NCBI GenBank assembly: GCA_965200825.1
Contig: OZ241385.1
Location: forward strand, 496,001-560,000
Direction of reading: 5' to 3'
DNA from: Bin80 sp026709335
Lineage (GTDB): Bacteria > Bacteroidota > Rhodothermia > Rhodothermales > Bin80
Length of the DNA: 64,000 nucleotides
Part shown: positions 35,859 through 46,500 of the stretch, one piece after another
How positions within the stretch are numbered: position 1 is the stretch's first letter
How the letters are laid out: each line of letters opens with the position of its first letter
The notes under the pieces: generated by a model
Told to the model about the DNA's origin: nothing
What the model saw: the letters and a program-made list of their open reading frames with translations, nothing else
Databases searched by the model: none
Position numbers and translations under genes: made by a program

Positions 35859-37501
35859 GACTGAGAATTGTTTTTGGGCCCAAAGACATCATCCGCAAGG
35901 TGAAAGTCATAGGGGCCACGAGTGACCTGGGGAGTTTCATGGAAATTATGTTCATCAGGAACCGGCCCTGTATGTGTCCACTCCAGAGTACATGCTCCCC
36001 ATGGATTTGCAGTTGCTTTCGGGCCTCGAAACAGTGAATACAGTGCATATACAAGGATCAGCAGTAACCCGACTCCCAAGATATATGATCCAATGGTAGA
36101 AGCCATATTCAGTGCTGCAAATTCGGGGAATGTGTCCAGTAATTCAGAATAGTCATGATAGCGCCGCGGCATTCCCTTTGATCCCAAGAAGAATTGGGTA
36201 AAGAAGGTCAGATTAAATCCTATAAATACCAAGATGGCCGCAATCACCCCCGCCGTCTCATTGTACATTCGACCGGTCATCTTCGGCCACCAGTAATGCA
36301 GACCGCCAATCAATCCAATCAGTGCGCCGCCCATCATTACATAGTGGAAGTGGGCAACTACGAAATAGGTGTCATGTAGATGAACATCTACTGCCAGAAC
36401 GCCGACCATAATTCCTGTGAGACCACCAATTGTAAACAGGAAGAGAAACATCAGGGCATAAAGCATCGGAGTACGGAGCCAGACAGATCCCTTGTACATG
36501 GTTGCAACCCAGTTGAACACCTTGATTCCTGTTGGTATTCCAATCAGGAAGGTGAGCATTGAGAAAATAATTGAAGAAAGAGCACTCTGACCGGCTACGA
36601 ACATATGGTGTCCCCATACAAGAAAGCCCAGGAATGCGATGGCTACGGACGAAAGAGCAATGAACGTATAGCCGGAAACCTGTTGACGGGAGAATGTCCC
36701 CATGAGATCACTGATTATACCCATCGCCGGAAGAATCATGATGTATACGGCAGGATGGCTGTAGAACCAGAAGAAATGCTGAAACAGGACGGGATCACCA
36801 CCAAGAGCCGGATCAAAGATGCCGATATGCATCAATTTTTCCAAGAACAGGAGTATCATAGTGATCCCGATAACCGGTGTAGCTAGAACCTGAACGATCC
36901 CGGTTGCATAGATGGCCCAAGTAAATAATGGTAGCCGGTTCCAGGTCATGCCAGGAGCACGCATCTTATGTACGGTAACAATGAAATTCAATCCAGTGAA
37001 GATAGATGCAAAGCCGGCAACAAAAACTGCTGACGTAAGCCAAAGGACCGCATTGGAAGCTCCGCTGGAGTAGGGGGTATAGAAGGTCCAGCCAGTGTCT
37101 ACCTTTCCGACAAACAGCCACCCGCAAACCGCCATGATTGCGCCGGCCATAAAGAGATACCAACTGGCGAGATTCAGGCGTGGGAAAGCCACATCGTTTG
37201 CTCCAATTTGTATAGGCAGAGCAAAATTTCCGAGGATGCCAGGGATCGCAGGAATGATTACCAGAAATACCATGACGACACCATGGAGGGTGAAGACCTG
37301 GTTGTATTCGTCCTGTCCAAGAATTGTCTCTCCGGGCGTACCGAGTTCGGTTCGAACAAATGTCGCGAGAATACCTCCCAAAAGAAAGAATGCACCGCAT
37401 GCGATAGCATACAGGATTCCGATACGCTTATGGTCGGTTGTGGATAGCCAAGACCAAATGCCCTTCTTGGCGTTCAAATAATTATGTGATTCGTCGCTCA
37501 T
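35855..37501 (-). CDS. ctaD: cytochrome c oxidase subunit I, A2 (caa3) type
   Basis: 548 aa, about 12 membrane segments. It carries the low-spin haem and the haem-CuB centre. Ligand motifs: FTLHGVVMVF, FWFYSHPAVYIMILPAMG, WGHHMFVAG, and HLHDTYFVVAHFHYVMMG. The YSHPAVY form, in place of GHPEVY, marks an A2-type oxidase with the Tyr-Ser proton-channel motif, as in Rhodothermus marinus and Thermus caa3. Reduces oxygen and pumps protons, fed by the cytochrome c domain of subunit II. Confidence 0.97.
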   Translation of the reverse strand: MSDESHNYLNAKKGIWSWLSTTDHKRIGILYAIACGAFFLLGGILATFVRTELGTPGETILGQDEYNQVFTLHGVVMVFLVIIPAIPGILGNFALPIQIGANDVAFPRLNLASWYLFMAGAIMAVCGWLFVGKVDTGWTFYTPYSSGASNAVLWLTSAVFVAGFASIFTGLNFIVTVHKMRAPGMTWNRLPLFTWAIYATGIVQVLATPVIGITMILLFLEKLMHIGIFDPALGGDPVLFQHFFWFYSHPAVYIMILPAMGIISDLMGTFSRQQVSGYTFIALSSVAIAFLGFLVWGHHMFVAGQSALSSIIFSMLTFLIGIPTGIKVFNWVATMYKGSVWLRTPMLYALMFLFLFTIGGLTGIMVGVLAVDVHLHDTYFVVAHFHYVMMGGALIGLIGGLHYWWPKMTGRMYNETAGVIAAILVFIGFNLTFFTQFFLGSKGMPRRYHDYSELLDTFPEFAALNMASTIGSYILGVGLLLILVYALYSLFRGPKATANPWGACTLEWTHTGPVPDEHNFHETPQVTRGPYDFHLADDVFGPKNNSQS

Positions 37502-37506
37502 ACCTG

Positions 37507-38442
37507 CTACTGCTCATTTATGAATGCTATTAGTGCGTCAATTTCCTCAGCAGACATCGTTACAGCATATTGCCCGGGCATCACATTGTCATACCCTTCA
37601 ACGATCTGGGCTGCGGGATTAACAATGGAGGTGCGAAGATAATTGTCATCTGCAACGGCGTTTGTGCCATCCGTAAAATTCCGCATGCTTCCCGCCAAGC
37701 CAGCGAAAGATGGACCTGCAGCAACGGATCCATCTAAAGAATGACAGCCGAAGCAACCCTGCAGGGTATACAGACGCTCTCCCCTTTCTGCAGGAGTCAT
37801 CGTGCCGTCATCTATGTTATCGGCAAGCCATGTATTAAAATCATCCTGAGATTCAACAATGACACGCGAATACATATCTGAGTGAGCGGTTCCGCAATAT
37901 TCGGTACAGGCAACTAAAAAGGTGTCTTTTCGGGTCGCTTCAAACCATACATAGGAGTAACGTCCATTCAATACATCCGCTTTGATACGAAAAGCAGGAA
38001 CAAAAAAACTATGGATGACATCTTCACTACTCATCCGAAGTTTGATCGGGCGATTTACAGGAACATGAAGGTCGGGTGAAATTACCCCGTTCGGGTACGT
38101 GAAAGTCCAACTCCATTTACGGGCAGTGACATTTACCTCGTAAGAGTTTGGTGGGGCAATTCCCTGTTCCAGAAATACCTTGAATCCCCATATAAAGACG
38201 ATTGCCACAAGGATTGTAGGGAAGACAACCCAAGAGGCTTCAACGATTCTATTTTCGTGAACCGGAGTGGGGCGGTCATTAGGACTACGCCGCCGATATC
38301 GCCAGGCAAAGAATACCATCGTTGCCATGACTCCCACAAAAAGAATCACACTAGTGACGAGAATAAAATAAAATAAGTGATCTACATCCCCTGCAATGGT
38401 GGATGCAGCTTCGGGGAGCCAAATTGAGCTTTGTTGATTCAT
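37507..38442 (-). CDS. ctaC: cytochrome c oxidase subunit II with fused cytochrome c (caa3 type)
   Basis: 311 aa. Two N-terminal membrane segments (about 22-45 and 70-92), a cupredoxin CuA domain (CTEYCGTAHSDMYSRV, with upstream His in DVIHSFFVPAF), and a C-terminal monohaem cytochrome c (CFGCHS, distal Met in VMPGQYAVTM). The fused cytochrome identifies a caa3 oxidase. Its ATG overlaps the sco stop by 4 nt. Confidence 0.97.
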   Translation of the reverse strand: MNQQSSIWLPEAASTIAGDVDHLFYFILVTSVILFVGVMATMVFFAWRYRRRSPNDRPTPVHENRIVEASWVVFPTILVAIVFIWGFKVFLEQGIAPPNSYEVNVTARKWSWTFTYPNGVISPDLHVPVNRPIKLRMSSEDVIHSFFVPAFRIKADVLNGRYSYVWFEATRKDTFLVACTEYCGTAHSDMYSRVIVESQDDFNTWLADNIDDGTMTPAERGERLYTLQGCFGCHSLDGSVAAGPSFAGLAGSMRNFTDGTNAVADDNYLRTSIVNPAAQIVEGYDNVMPGQYAVTMSAEEIDALIAFINEQ

Positions 38443-39242
38443 TTATGCTCCGTCTTTTTAGGATCTTTCATCCACAAAATGCTCAGAAATGCAATGAGAA
38501 GTACAGCGGTAATCCCACCTCCGACCTGCATAGCACGGCGTGCGACAAGTACGTATGAGTTCGCTGTTGGATCAAATTGAAAGCAATACAGAAAAGCACG
38601 ATCGAGGAAGCTACCGACTGTTCCGTTTGAAGCTTCCACAATGGCAGCACGGAGATCCCGGCCTTTTGGGGCAATATCAGGGAGATAGCGGGTAATCATC
38701 CCCTCATTACTAAGCACAATGACCGCAGCAGGATGAGCATATTCGCCCTGTTCTTCAACCCACTTGAACATGAATCCGGTCGCTTCGGTCAGCGCGGCAA
38801 TTGAAGCATCATCTCCGGTCAAAAATTCCCAATCAGCATCTTCATGGTCTAAGCGTCTCAGGTAACGGGCACGCTGTTGGGTAGCACGCTCAGGTGTATC
38901 AGCAGGGCTGAAAGAAACTGTGATCATTTCATAGTTGCTGCCAGGCGCCCATGGTACTTCTTCCAAGCTACGAGTGACACCGTCGAGTAACGCACTGCAC
39001 AGCATTGGGCAGGTGTGATACACAAATGTAAGAACAACTGGACGGTCCTGGTGAAAATAATCTCCAAGAACGACGGACTCCCCCCTTGAGTTGGTAAACA
39101 CAAGGTCAAGGGGGATTTGCTCACCCAAACGGGGAGAGAGGCCAACACCTTCATATGCGATACTGGCCTGTTCAGTCAATTGCGCATACAATGGAACTGA
39201 AAAAGCACACAGAGCAAATATGGCGAAGTATTTTCTATACAT
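38439..39242 (-). CDS. SCO1/SenC copper chaperone
   Basis: 267 aa from the ATG at 39242, chosen because the longer frame overlaps the upstream gene. Signal sequence (MYRKYFAIFALCAFSVPLYAQ), a thioredoxin-like domain with the copper motif CPMLC and a later His (GEYAHPAAVIVL), and a C-terminal membrane segment. It would deliver copper to the CuA site of the subunit II encoded next. Confidence 0.93.
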   Translation of the reverse strand: MYRKYFAIFALCAFSVPLYAQLTEQASIAYEGVGLSPRLGEQIPLDLVFTNSRGESVVLGDYFHQDRPVVLTFVYHTCPMLCSALLDGVTRSLEEVPWAPGSNYEMITVSFSPADTPERATQQRARYLRRLDHEDADWEFLTGDDASIAALTEATGFMFKWVEEQGEYAHPAAVIVLSNEGMITRYLPDIAPKGRDLRAAIVEASNGTVGSFLDRAFLYCFQFDPTANSYVLVARRAMQVGGGITAVLLIAFLSILWMKDPKKTEHK

Positions 39243-39243
39243 G

Positions 39244-39594
39244 CTAAGGTGCCATTTCCTCGGAGATAGATGCGTCTTGCGGAAATTCATCCGATAATCT
39301 AAGCATGGCCTGTTCCACGGGAATCCGATAGATTCCCGCATCTAGCATTTCATAGCGATTCAGCTGTTGCATGCCATCGGCGTTTAATCGTTCCAGATTG
39401 GGATATGAAGCTTCAATTGCATGCCGATTGTTCACCACTTGTGCTTCCCGATGAAACCAATAAGAAGCCACAAGTGTCAGTATCCCAAGACCGATCAGTA
39501 GAGCTACTACAAAGGATATGATTCCAGCTGAAGCCACCGCTTCATCTTGAACGGCAGGTTGATCAGACATCATGGGTTCAGAAGCCGCGTTCAT
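39244..39594 (-). CDS. small single-TM protein of the alternative complex III cluster
   Basis: 116 aa with one membrane segment (about 24-47). The outer part ends in GIYRIPVEQAMLRL, a motif I associate with small proteins in act operons. It lies between actF and sco, 1 nt before sco. The position suggests an accessory subunit (the slot called actG in some operons), but identity is not proven. Confidence 0.7.
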   Translation of the reverse strand: MNAASEPMMSDQPAVQDEAVASAGIISFVVALLIGLGILTLVASYWFHREAQVVNNRHAIEASYPNLERLNADGMQQLNRYEMLDAGIYRIPVEQAMLRLSDEFPQDASISEEMAP

Positions 39595-39603
39595 ACGGGT
39601 ATC

Positions 39604-40875
39604 CTATACGTTTTCAAAGCGTAACGACTTGCCCAGTTGCGGATCACCTTCACATACAATCGCATGGCGACTGAATCGCCAGAGAAATGCAGCCACAAAC
39701 AAGCTGAACAGTCCAGCCCAGCAACTCAGGTCCAACCAGTGAAATTGTGCTTGTTCTTTATGGAGCACAGGCATTGATTGCCAGTGAAGATCAAACCATT
39801 GCATCATTAACAGCCACACGGCGATGATGGCAAGTGGTGTAGCATAGCGTTTAATAGCCCGAGGCAAGAGAATGATAAATGGAACAATAAAATGTCCGAA
39901 CAGCAGAATTCCACTGTGGGTTTCCCACCCGTTCTGCAAACGATATTTGAACCAGGCAGTTTCTTCAGGGATTCCACCGTACCAGATGAGCATATACTGA
40001 CTGAATGCGATATAGGCCCAGAACACCACGAATCCAAACATCAGCTTGCCCAAGTCGTGATAATGTTCAGCAGTCACCACTCCTCGCAACATCCCGGCCC
40101 GCTGTAACCAGGCAACAGTCAAAGCGGTGAAGCAGAAGGCCGACAGGAATGCGCCCGCAAAAAAATAAACGCCAAATATCGTGGAAAACCAATGTGGGTC
40201 CAGCGTCATGAGCAGGTCAAATCCTGCAAATGCTGTCGTGATAGCACAGAGGGGCAAACCCCAAGCACTCAGATGGCGAAGCCTGACAGATATATGTGGG
40301 TCGCCTGTAACATCCTGCAGCACAGATAATCTCCACAGTCGTGAAGAGACGAAGGTCCAGGCGATGAAATAGAAGGCAATCCGAGCTAGGAAAAACGGAA
40401 TATTCAGATAGGCGACTTTTCCCGCCACAATCTCGTCATAGTGACTGCTGGTTGGATCGGCAATCCCTTCAGTGGTCCAATGATGATAAGGGCCGTGTGG
40501 ATCAAACAGACTGATAATAACAGGAATAGACAGAATTGCCAGAAGAGGAAAGGAGACAGAGGCAGCTTCGGGAATTCTTCTCAGAGAAACGATCCATTCT
40601 GCCCGTACAAGGTGCTTGATCAGTACAATGAACAGGCAGCCCAGAGAAATCGAGAGGCAGAAAACCCATCCAATCAGGTAGGAGAAATAGAATTGTTCAA
40701 TGAACAATTCATTCATTCCTACAAAAACGCTCACTAATGTAATTGTCAGGCCGGCCAGTAGGGTAAAGGTGTAGCCCCGAGGCGTAGAGGTAAAGGGGTA
40801 TTGATCACTCTTGGTAGGCGCCAAGGGATCAATGAATTTCATCAGGAGCGAGCTGCCTCGCAATGAGTCACGCAT
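39604..40875 (-). CDS. actF: alternative complex III subunit ActF (NrfD-like)
   Basis: 423 aa, about ten membrane segments. NrfD/PsrC-like quinol-interacting membrane subunit, the smaller relative of ActC (ALTVAWLQRAG, AFSQYMLIWYGGIPEE). The latter motif is typical of the ActF/quinone-subunit-2 family. Together with ActC it forms the membrane part of the quinol:cytochrome c oxidoreductase. Confidence 0.92.
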   Translation of the reverse strand: MRDSLRGSSLLMKFIDPLAPTKSDQYPFTSTPRGYTFTLLAGLTITLVSVFVGMNELFIEQFYFSYLIGWVFCLSISLGCLFIVLIKHLVRAEWIVSLRRIPEAASVSFPLLAILSIPVIISLFDPHGPYHHWTTEGIADPTSSHYDEIVAGKVAYLNIPFFLARIAFYFIAWTFVSSRLWRLSVLQDVTGDPHISVRLRHLSAWGLPLCAITTAFAGFDLLMTLDPHWFSTIFGVYFFAGAFLSAFCFTALTVAWLQRAGMLRGVVTAEHYHDLGKLMFGFVVFWAYIAFSQYMLIWYGGIPEETAWFKYRLQNGWETHSGILLFGHFIVPFIILLPRAIKRYATPLAIIAVWLLMMQWFDLHWQSMPVLHKEQAQFHWLDLSCWAGLFSLFVAAFLWRFSRHAIVCEGDPQLGKSLRFENV

Positions 40876-40885
40876 GAGTAGTGTG

Positions 40886-41494
40886 TCAGGGCGTGTTCTG
40901 AAAGTTGGTTAGCTCGTCAGCAGGGAGGTCATCCGCCGTTGCATTTTGGCTACGCTGTAATGCTCGGACATAGGCAACAATTGCCCATCTGTCTGCAACT
41001 GGAATTTGTTGCGCGTAACCGGGCATGGTTCTGATCCCTTGTGTAATCACCTCATAGATGTATCCATCTTCAATTTCACGCAGGCGATCTGTGTGGAAGC
41101 CAATAGGAATGAATCCATATCCACCCGTCATTACAACCCCTTGTCCATCTCCTGCAGCACCATGACAGACGATGCAGTAAATATCATAACGATCACGTCC
41201 TCTCGTAGCAAATTCGACGGTATACTCAACTGGCATCACCTGAACATAACTTCCATCTGCATTACGTCCGGCATGAAATGCAACATCTTCACGCAGTATT
41301 CCCCGAGCTACGGTGCCAGGAACAGGAGGGCGCATGGCGCGACCATCCGCGAAAAAGGGATTTGCTTCCTGAGCTTCAAACCGCTCCATTGCATCCATAT
41401 TCGGATTGATATGAATGGGCGGATTATCTTTTTGTGTACCTCGGCAGCCACCAAGGATGAATACAAACCCCAATAAGATAGAAAGGGTTCTCAT
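40886..41494 (-). CDS. actE: alternative complex III subunit ActE (monohaem cytochrome c lipoprotein)
   Basis: 202 aa. Lipoprotein signal (LILGG-C type, FILGGC), then a cytochrome c domain with YCIVCHGAAGDGQG and a distal Met in MPGYAQQIP. Passes electrons from the Act complex toward the oxidase. Start is 10 nt downstream of actF's neighbour boundary in the same tight operon. Confidence 0.94.
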   Translation of the reverse strand: MRTLSILLGFVFILGGCRGTQKDNPPIHINPNMDAMERFEAQEANPFFADGRAMRPPVPGTVARGILREDVAFHAGRNADGSYVQVMPVEYTVEFATRGRDRYDIYCIVCHGAAGDGQGVVMTGGYGFIPIGFHTDRLREIEDGYIYEVITQGIRTMPGYAQQIPVADRWAIVAYVRALQRSQNATADDLPADELTNFQNTP

Positions 41495-42109
41495 CTAGAG
41501 CGTATATACTTCTGAGTATCCATGGTCATGTACGACTTCAATGGAAGTTGCACCTGCCTCCTTGAGGAGTGTTTCTGTTTCGTCCAGATCAAAGTTTGAA
41601 TCACTGGCAGCGATGTGCAGAAAAAATGCATCATCGGTAACGCGAGAAAATCCACGGGAGTAAAAGAGAGGATTGTAGGGGCGGGGAAGCCCGTTCATGG
41701 CGAGCATTCCCCCCACAGTCACGAGTGCGGCCAATAGGACGGTAAGTTCAAACATGATCGGGATGGATGGCTCGATAGCAAAGAAAGGCTTACCACTGAT
41801 ATTCATGGGGTAATCCACAGCGGATGTCCACCACTGTAACCATGTAGCAAGTGCCAGACCGGAGATTCCCCCAATGAGTGTAAGGTAGCCGACTTTGGAT
41901 TGCCCAAGTCCCATAGCACGATCCATCCCATGAATCGGGAAAGGAGAATGCGTGTCAAAGTGACGATATCCGGAGGAATGCACTTTGCGTGCGGCCGAAA
42001 CTAGAGCCCCGGGATTAGGGTATTCCGCCAGCAATCCATAGACCATGTCCTCCCGGGCCTGGTAGATACCCATGGATGCCTTTACATTTTGAACCACCTT
42101 CTTTAACAT
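41495..42109 (-). CDS. actD: alternative complex III subunit ActD (DUF3341)
   Basis: 204 aa with two membrane segments (about 75-97 and 125-147) and the DUF3341 core (VYGLLAEYPNPGALVSAARKV, FDTHSPFPIHGMD). Structural subunit of unknown catalytic role. Its stop directly abuts the actE start. Confidence 0.94.
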   Translation of the reverse strand: MLKKVVQNVKASMGIYQAREDMVYGLLAEYPNPGALVSAARKVHSSGYRHFDTHSPFPIHGMDRAMGLGQSKVGYLTLIGGISGLALATWLQWWTSAVDYPMNISGKPFFAIEPSIPIMFELTVLLAALVTVGGMLAMNGLPRPYNPLFYSRGFSRVTDDAFFLHIAASDSNFDLDETETLLKEAGATSIEVVHDHGYSEVYTL

Positions 42110-42124
42110 GGTATTATGCTCAGA

Positions 42125-43531
42125 TTAATGGGGCTCACTTTTGGAATGATTGTCGTCATAGTGATGGGGATCGCTTTCCGGGAGCACCATTTTAACTTCT
42201 GCCATTGAGACCATAGGCAGGTAGCGAAGGAAAATCAAAAACAGAGTCAAAAAGAGTCCAAATGATCCGACAAAGGTCAAAATGTCAACAATCGTCGGAT
42301 TGAAATAATCCCAGCTGCTGGGTAGAAAATCACGGTGTAGGCTGGTCACTGTGATCACGAATCGCTCAAACCACATTCCAATATTCACGATAATGGAAGT
42401 CACGAACAAGAACGGAATACTTCTTCGGAGCCGCTTGATCCAGAAGAATTGCGGGAAAAGCAAGTTACATGACATCATGATCCAATATGCCCATGCATAA
42501 GGACCAGTTGCCCGGTTCAGGAATGCATATTGCTCATATTCAACCTGGGAATACCAGGCAATGAAGAATTCAGTGATATATGCAAAACCAACCATTGTGC
42601 CCGTGAGAAGCGTAATGATTGCCATCTTCTCAAGGTGATCAATCGTAATGATATTTTCAATTCCATAGATCCTGCGGGCCAGGATGAGCAACGTCATCAC
42701 CATGGCAAATCCCGAGAAAATAGCTCCAGCGACAAAATATGGGGGAAAGATGGTAGTATGCCAGCCCGGAATAATACTGACAGCAAAGTCAAAAGAAACC
42801 ACAGAATGAACACTCAGAACCAACGGGGTGGCAAGAGCGGCAAGTAGCAGATAGGTTTTTTCATAGTTACGCCAATGGCGGTTTGCACCACTCCATCCGA
42901 GAGAAAAGAATCCTAGAATTCGTCGTTTGAATGCATTACGGGCACGATCTCGGAGAGTCGCCAAATCGGGGACCATCCCGATATACCAGAATACCAGGGA
43001 TACAGTGAAATACACGCTTACTGCAAAGACATCCCAGAGTAGGGGGCTCTTAAACTGCGGCCACATCTCCATCTGATTCGGCAAAGGTAGTGTCCAATAG
43101 ATAACCCAGACCCGGCCTACATGGATTGTTGGGAACAGTAATGCACAGATCACAGCAAAAATCGTCATGGCTTCCGCACTTCGATTGATGGCGGTACGCC
43201 ACTGTTGTCGAAACAGAAACAGAATCGCTGAAATCAGGGTGCCGGCATGGCCGATCCCGACCCAGAAAACAAAGTTGACAATAGGCCATCCCCATCCCAC
43301 AGGGTTGTTATTTCCCCAGACGCCAACCCCATTCCAAACGAGATAAGCGATCATCAACAGAAGAATGCACAGGAGGGTGGAGGACACAGCCAAAGCCATG
43401 TACCACACGGAGGGAGGACGTTTCTCTGTATGATAGGAGACCAGCTGGGTGATATCGTGGAATCCCAAGTTTCCTGTAACCAGTGGCGGTTCGGCAGGAA
43501 GTTTTACAGTCTTGTCAGTTGATGAAGACAC
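42125..43531 (-). CDS. actC: alternative complex III subunit ActC (NrfD-like)
   Basis: 468 aa, about ten membrane segments. NrfD/PsrC family quinol-binding subunit (VWGNNNPVGWGWPIVNFVFWVGIGHAGTLISAIL, IIPGWHTTIFPPYFVAGAIFSG in shorter form). The charged C-tail is His-rich (DPHHYDDNHSKSEPH). Confidence 0.95.
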   Translation of the reverse strand: MSSSTDKTVKLPAEPPLVTGNLGFHDITQLVSYHTEKRPPSVWYMALAVSSTLLCILLLMIAYLVWNGVGVWGNNNPVGWGWPIVNFVFWVGIGHAGTLISAILFLFRQQWRTAINRSAEAMTIFAVICALLFPTIHVGRVWVIYWTLPLPNQMEMWPQFKSPLLWDVFAVSVYFTVSLVFWYIGMVPDLATLRDRARNAFKRRILGFFSLGWSGANRHWRNYEKTYLLLAALATPLVLSVHSVVSFDFAVSIIPGWHTTIFPPYFVAGAIFSGFAMVMTLLILARRIYGIENIITIDHLEKMAIITLLTGTMVGFAYITEFFIAWYSQVEYEQYAFLNRATGPYAWAYWIMMSCNLLFPQFFWIKRLRRSIPFLFVTSIIVNIGMWFERFVITVTSLHRDFLPSSWDYFNPTIVDILTFVGSFGLFLTLFLIFLRYLPMVSMAEVKMVLPESDPHHYDDNHSKSEPH

Positions 43532-43556
43532 TATAGTGGTTGGATGTTTTCTATGA

Positions 43557-46500
43557 TTATCCTACAGGCTCCAAGTCCTGATTGGGATTACGCACTCGAG
43601 CTAGGTAAGACACTCGCGGTTTAACGTTCAATTCGGCAAGAAGCTTATAACCGCGCGGGTTGCGCATGGCTTGGCTGACCTTGCTCTGATCATCATTCAA
43701 ATCACCGAATGTAATGGATTCAGCTGAGCAGGCCTGTTGGCATGCAGTTGCTACTTCATCACGGTGTAACGGACGTTTTTCCAGCCCGGCTCGTTTCTGT
43801 GTCTCCCGAATTCGTTGTATACAGAATGAACACTTTTCCATGACGCCCCGGAAACGAATGGAGACATTCGGGTTCTGGGCCATTTGGACTGTATCCGGAA
43901 TAGTTTTTGACCAGTTATAGAAGTTGTATCGGCGAACTTTGTACGGGCAGTTATTGGCACAATAGCGCGTCCCGATACATCGGTTGTAGATCATCTGGTT
44001 CGTGCCATCGGGTGAATGAACGGTAGCCGCAACAGGGCAGACCGATTCGCAAGGGGCATTCTCGCAGTGTTGGCAGGGCATTGGCTGCATGACGATCTGT
44101 GGATCGGCATCCAGATCCATGTCTCCCTCGCTGAGAAAATAGCGGTCAACACGTAACCAGTGCAGTTCGCGACCATTTCCAACCTCTTTCTTCCCGACGA
44201 CCTGAATATTGTTTTCTGCTTGACAGGCAACGATGCAGGCATTACATCCTGTACAGGTATTCAGGTCGATGACCATTCCCCACTGATTTTGCCAGTAATC
44301 ACTGTCACGGTATGCAGGACTCTTGGCCGGATGATTATTCTTCCAGAGTTCGGGATAATCCTGAAAATCTGTTTTCATATCTGAGCTCGGTGTGGGAGCT
44401 TCATCCTGAAGGGCAAACGCAGGATCTTGCCTGTACTCATCCAGTGTAGCCATACGAATGAGTGGGCGCGCCTCAGTATCAAGGATCCCATGATCCTGCG
44501 TTGTAACGATGGTCCATTTACGGCCGGTAGCCGTTAGTTCCACACCGGTTAGTACAGGTTGGGCAAGCAGATTTCTGAGTTTGGATACATTCGTTCCAAC
44601 TCCGGTGGCCAGTGTTCCACGGGCGTAGATATCCGTTTCATCGTCCTTATCCCAGAAGGGAGTATCTCGCTCAGGGCGTGTTGTGGAGATTTCTCGACCA
44701 TATCCCATTGTAACAGATATAGTATTATCTGCATGCCCGGGGAGGATCCAGATGGGTAGTTCAATTTCCTGTCCATCTGCTGCAAGGGTCACAACATCAG
44801 CGTAGTAGCGGCCCTTGGAATACTCACATACCAGCCCGTAGTCTTCAGCTGTTTTCGGACTTATAACTGCAACATTATCCCATACAATTTTTGTGATGGG
44901 ATCGGGCAGTTCCTGACACCATGCATTATTGGCAAAGCTCCCGTCCAGAATAGTGGGATCCAGCCGGAACACAAGTTCCAATCGATTATCTGGTGTTGCG
45001 AGTTGTCCGTCAAATGAGGCCGCTGGCGTTACGGATGCAAATCCAGTATCCTGCAGATAACCATCGTGTAAGGTGCGGCGCCACGCAGATTCAAAATTCT
45101 GGTCTTCCAAGACGGGAGTCCAAGTCTCCCGAACCAGGTCGTAACCCTTTGTATGCTGACCATTGACCAGGGTATGAAGGACTTCAATTTCGCTTTTTGC
45201 ATCCTCGTAAAGCGGAGCAATGAGTGGTTGGGCTACGGTGAGGGTTCCATCCCATGACCGTCCGTCTCCCCATGCTTCCAGGTAATGAGTCAGAGGGAGA
45301 TGCCATGTACTCATCCGGGCAGTTTCATCAACATGGAGGCCAACATGGATGGTCTCCATGACTCTGCTCATTGCTTCGGGGAAGTTCAAAGATGATGGTG
45401 CATCATATACGGGGTTGACGCCCAGCATCAAAAGCAAATCAATCTGTCCAGCTTCCATCTCTTCAATTAACTCAGGAAATGCTTGAGATTGAGGTATTTG
45501 CATAGGAACTTCAGTGTCAAGGAGTGTGACCGTAGTTCCAATGGCGCCGAGGGTTTCGTTCATTAGCGCGCAAAGTGCGTGCACTTCAGCAGGCTGAGTT
45601 TCACCTGCAAGAATGAGACAGCGTCCATTGGCGTTTTGAAGATCCGCCGCAATACTGGCGGCAAAAGCATCAGGCGTTTCCCCGGAATGGATTCCCAAAA
45701 AAGAAGCAATCTGGTTTGCAAGTCCAGAGATGTCATTCGACCGCATCCGTTTGCGGTGATCCGCCAGAGTGCCTGTCGAAGTATAGGTGCTTTCGGCAAC
45801 ATATAGCCGACTCATTTGGTCATCTGCACCGTTGAGTTTGCGGCTTTGAGCAAAAGAACGAGTGTTCCAGTCGCCATTTCTCGCATGTGGTCCAAGAAAA
45901 TTCGCATCCAGGCTCACAATTACATCCGCATTTGCAAAATCATAGACAGGCCTGAGCGCCTGTCCATAGATCATCTGAAGTCCGAGGGTCTCTACATCAT
46001 CTCCCTCGCTACGATATTCAATCCATGTTGCGCCAGGGAATTGAGTCTCAAGTTGTGTACGAAGTCGATTTCTTGTTGGGGAACTGTCTGGTGAGGCAAG
46101 TACAGCAATACGGCGATTCCCGATTTGAATTTGTTCACAAAGAGTCAGGAAATCATTCCAGCTCGCTGGAGATCCTGTTCGTAAAATATTCTTTGAACGA
46201 TCAGGATCGTAGAGTTGAAGTAGCGATGCCTGTTCAAAGACTCCCGATGATCCCGACGCGTTTGGATGTTCCGGGTTACCTTCAATTTTTACGGGACGCC
46301 CATCATAGCTTTTGGCTAGTAGAGGACGGGCAATTCCACGAAAATTCATTGCAGTCGCATAGCGTAGCGGGACTCCGGGGATGAGTTCCTCCGGACGATC
46401 CGAAAACGGCATAATGTATTCAACCGGGCGACGGCAGGCGGCGAGTCCGGCCATGGCCATGGAGGCGCCCAGAAGCTGCATGAAGTGGCGCCGATTACTG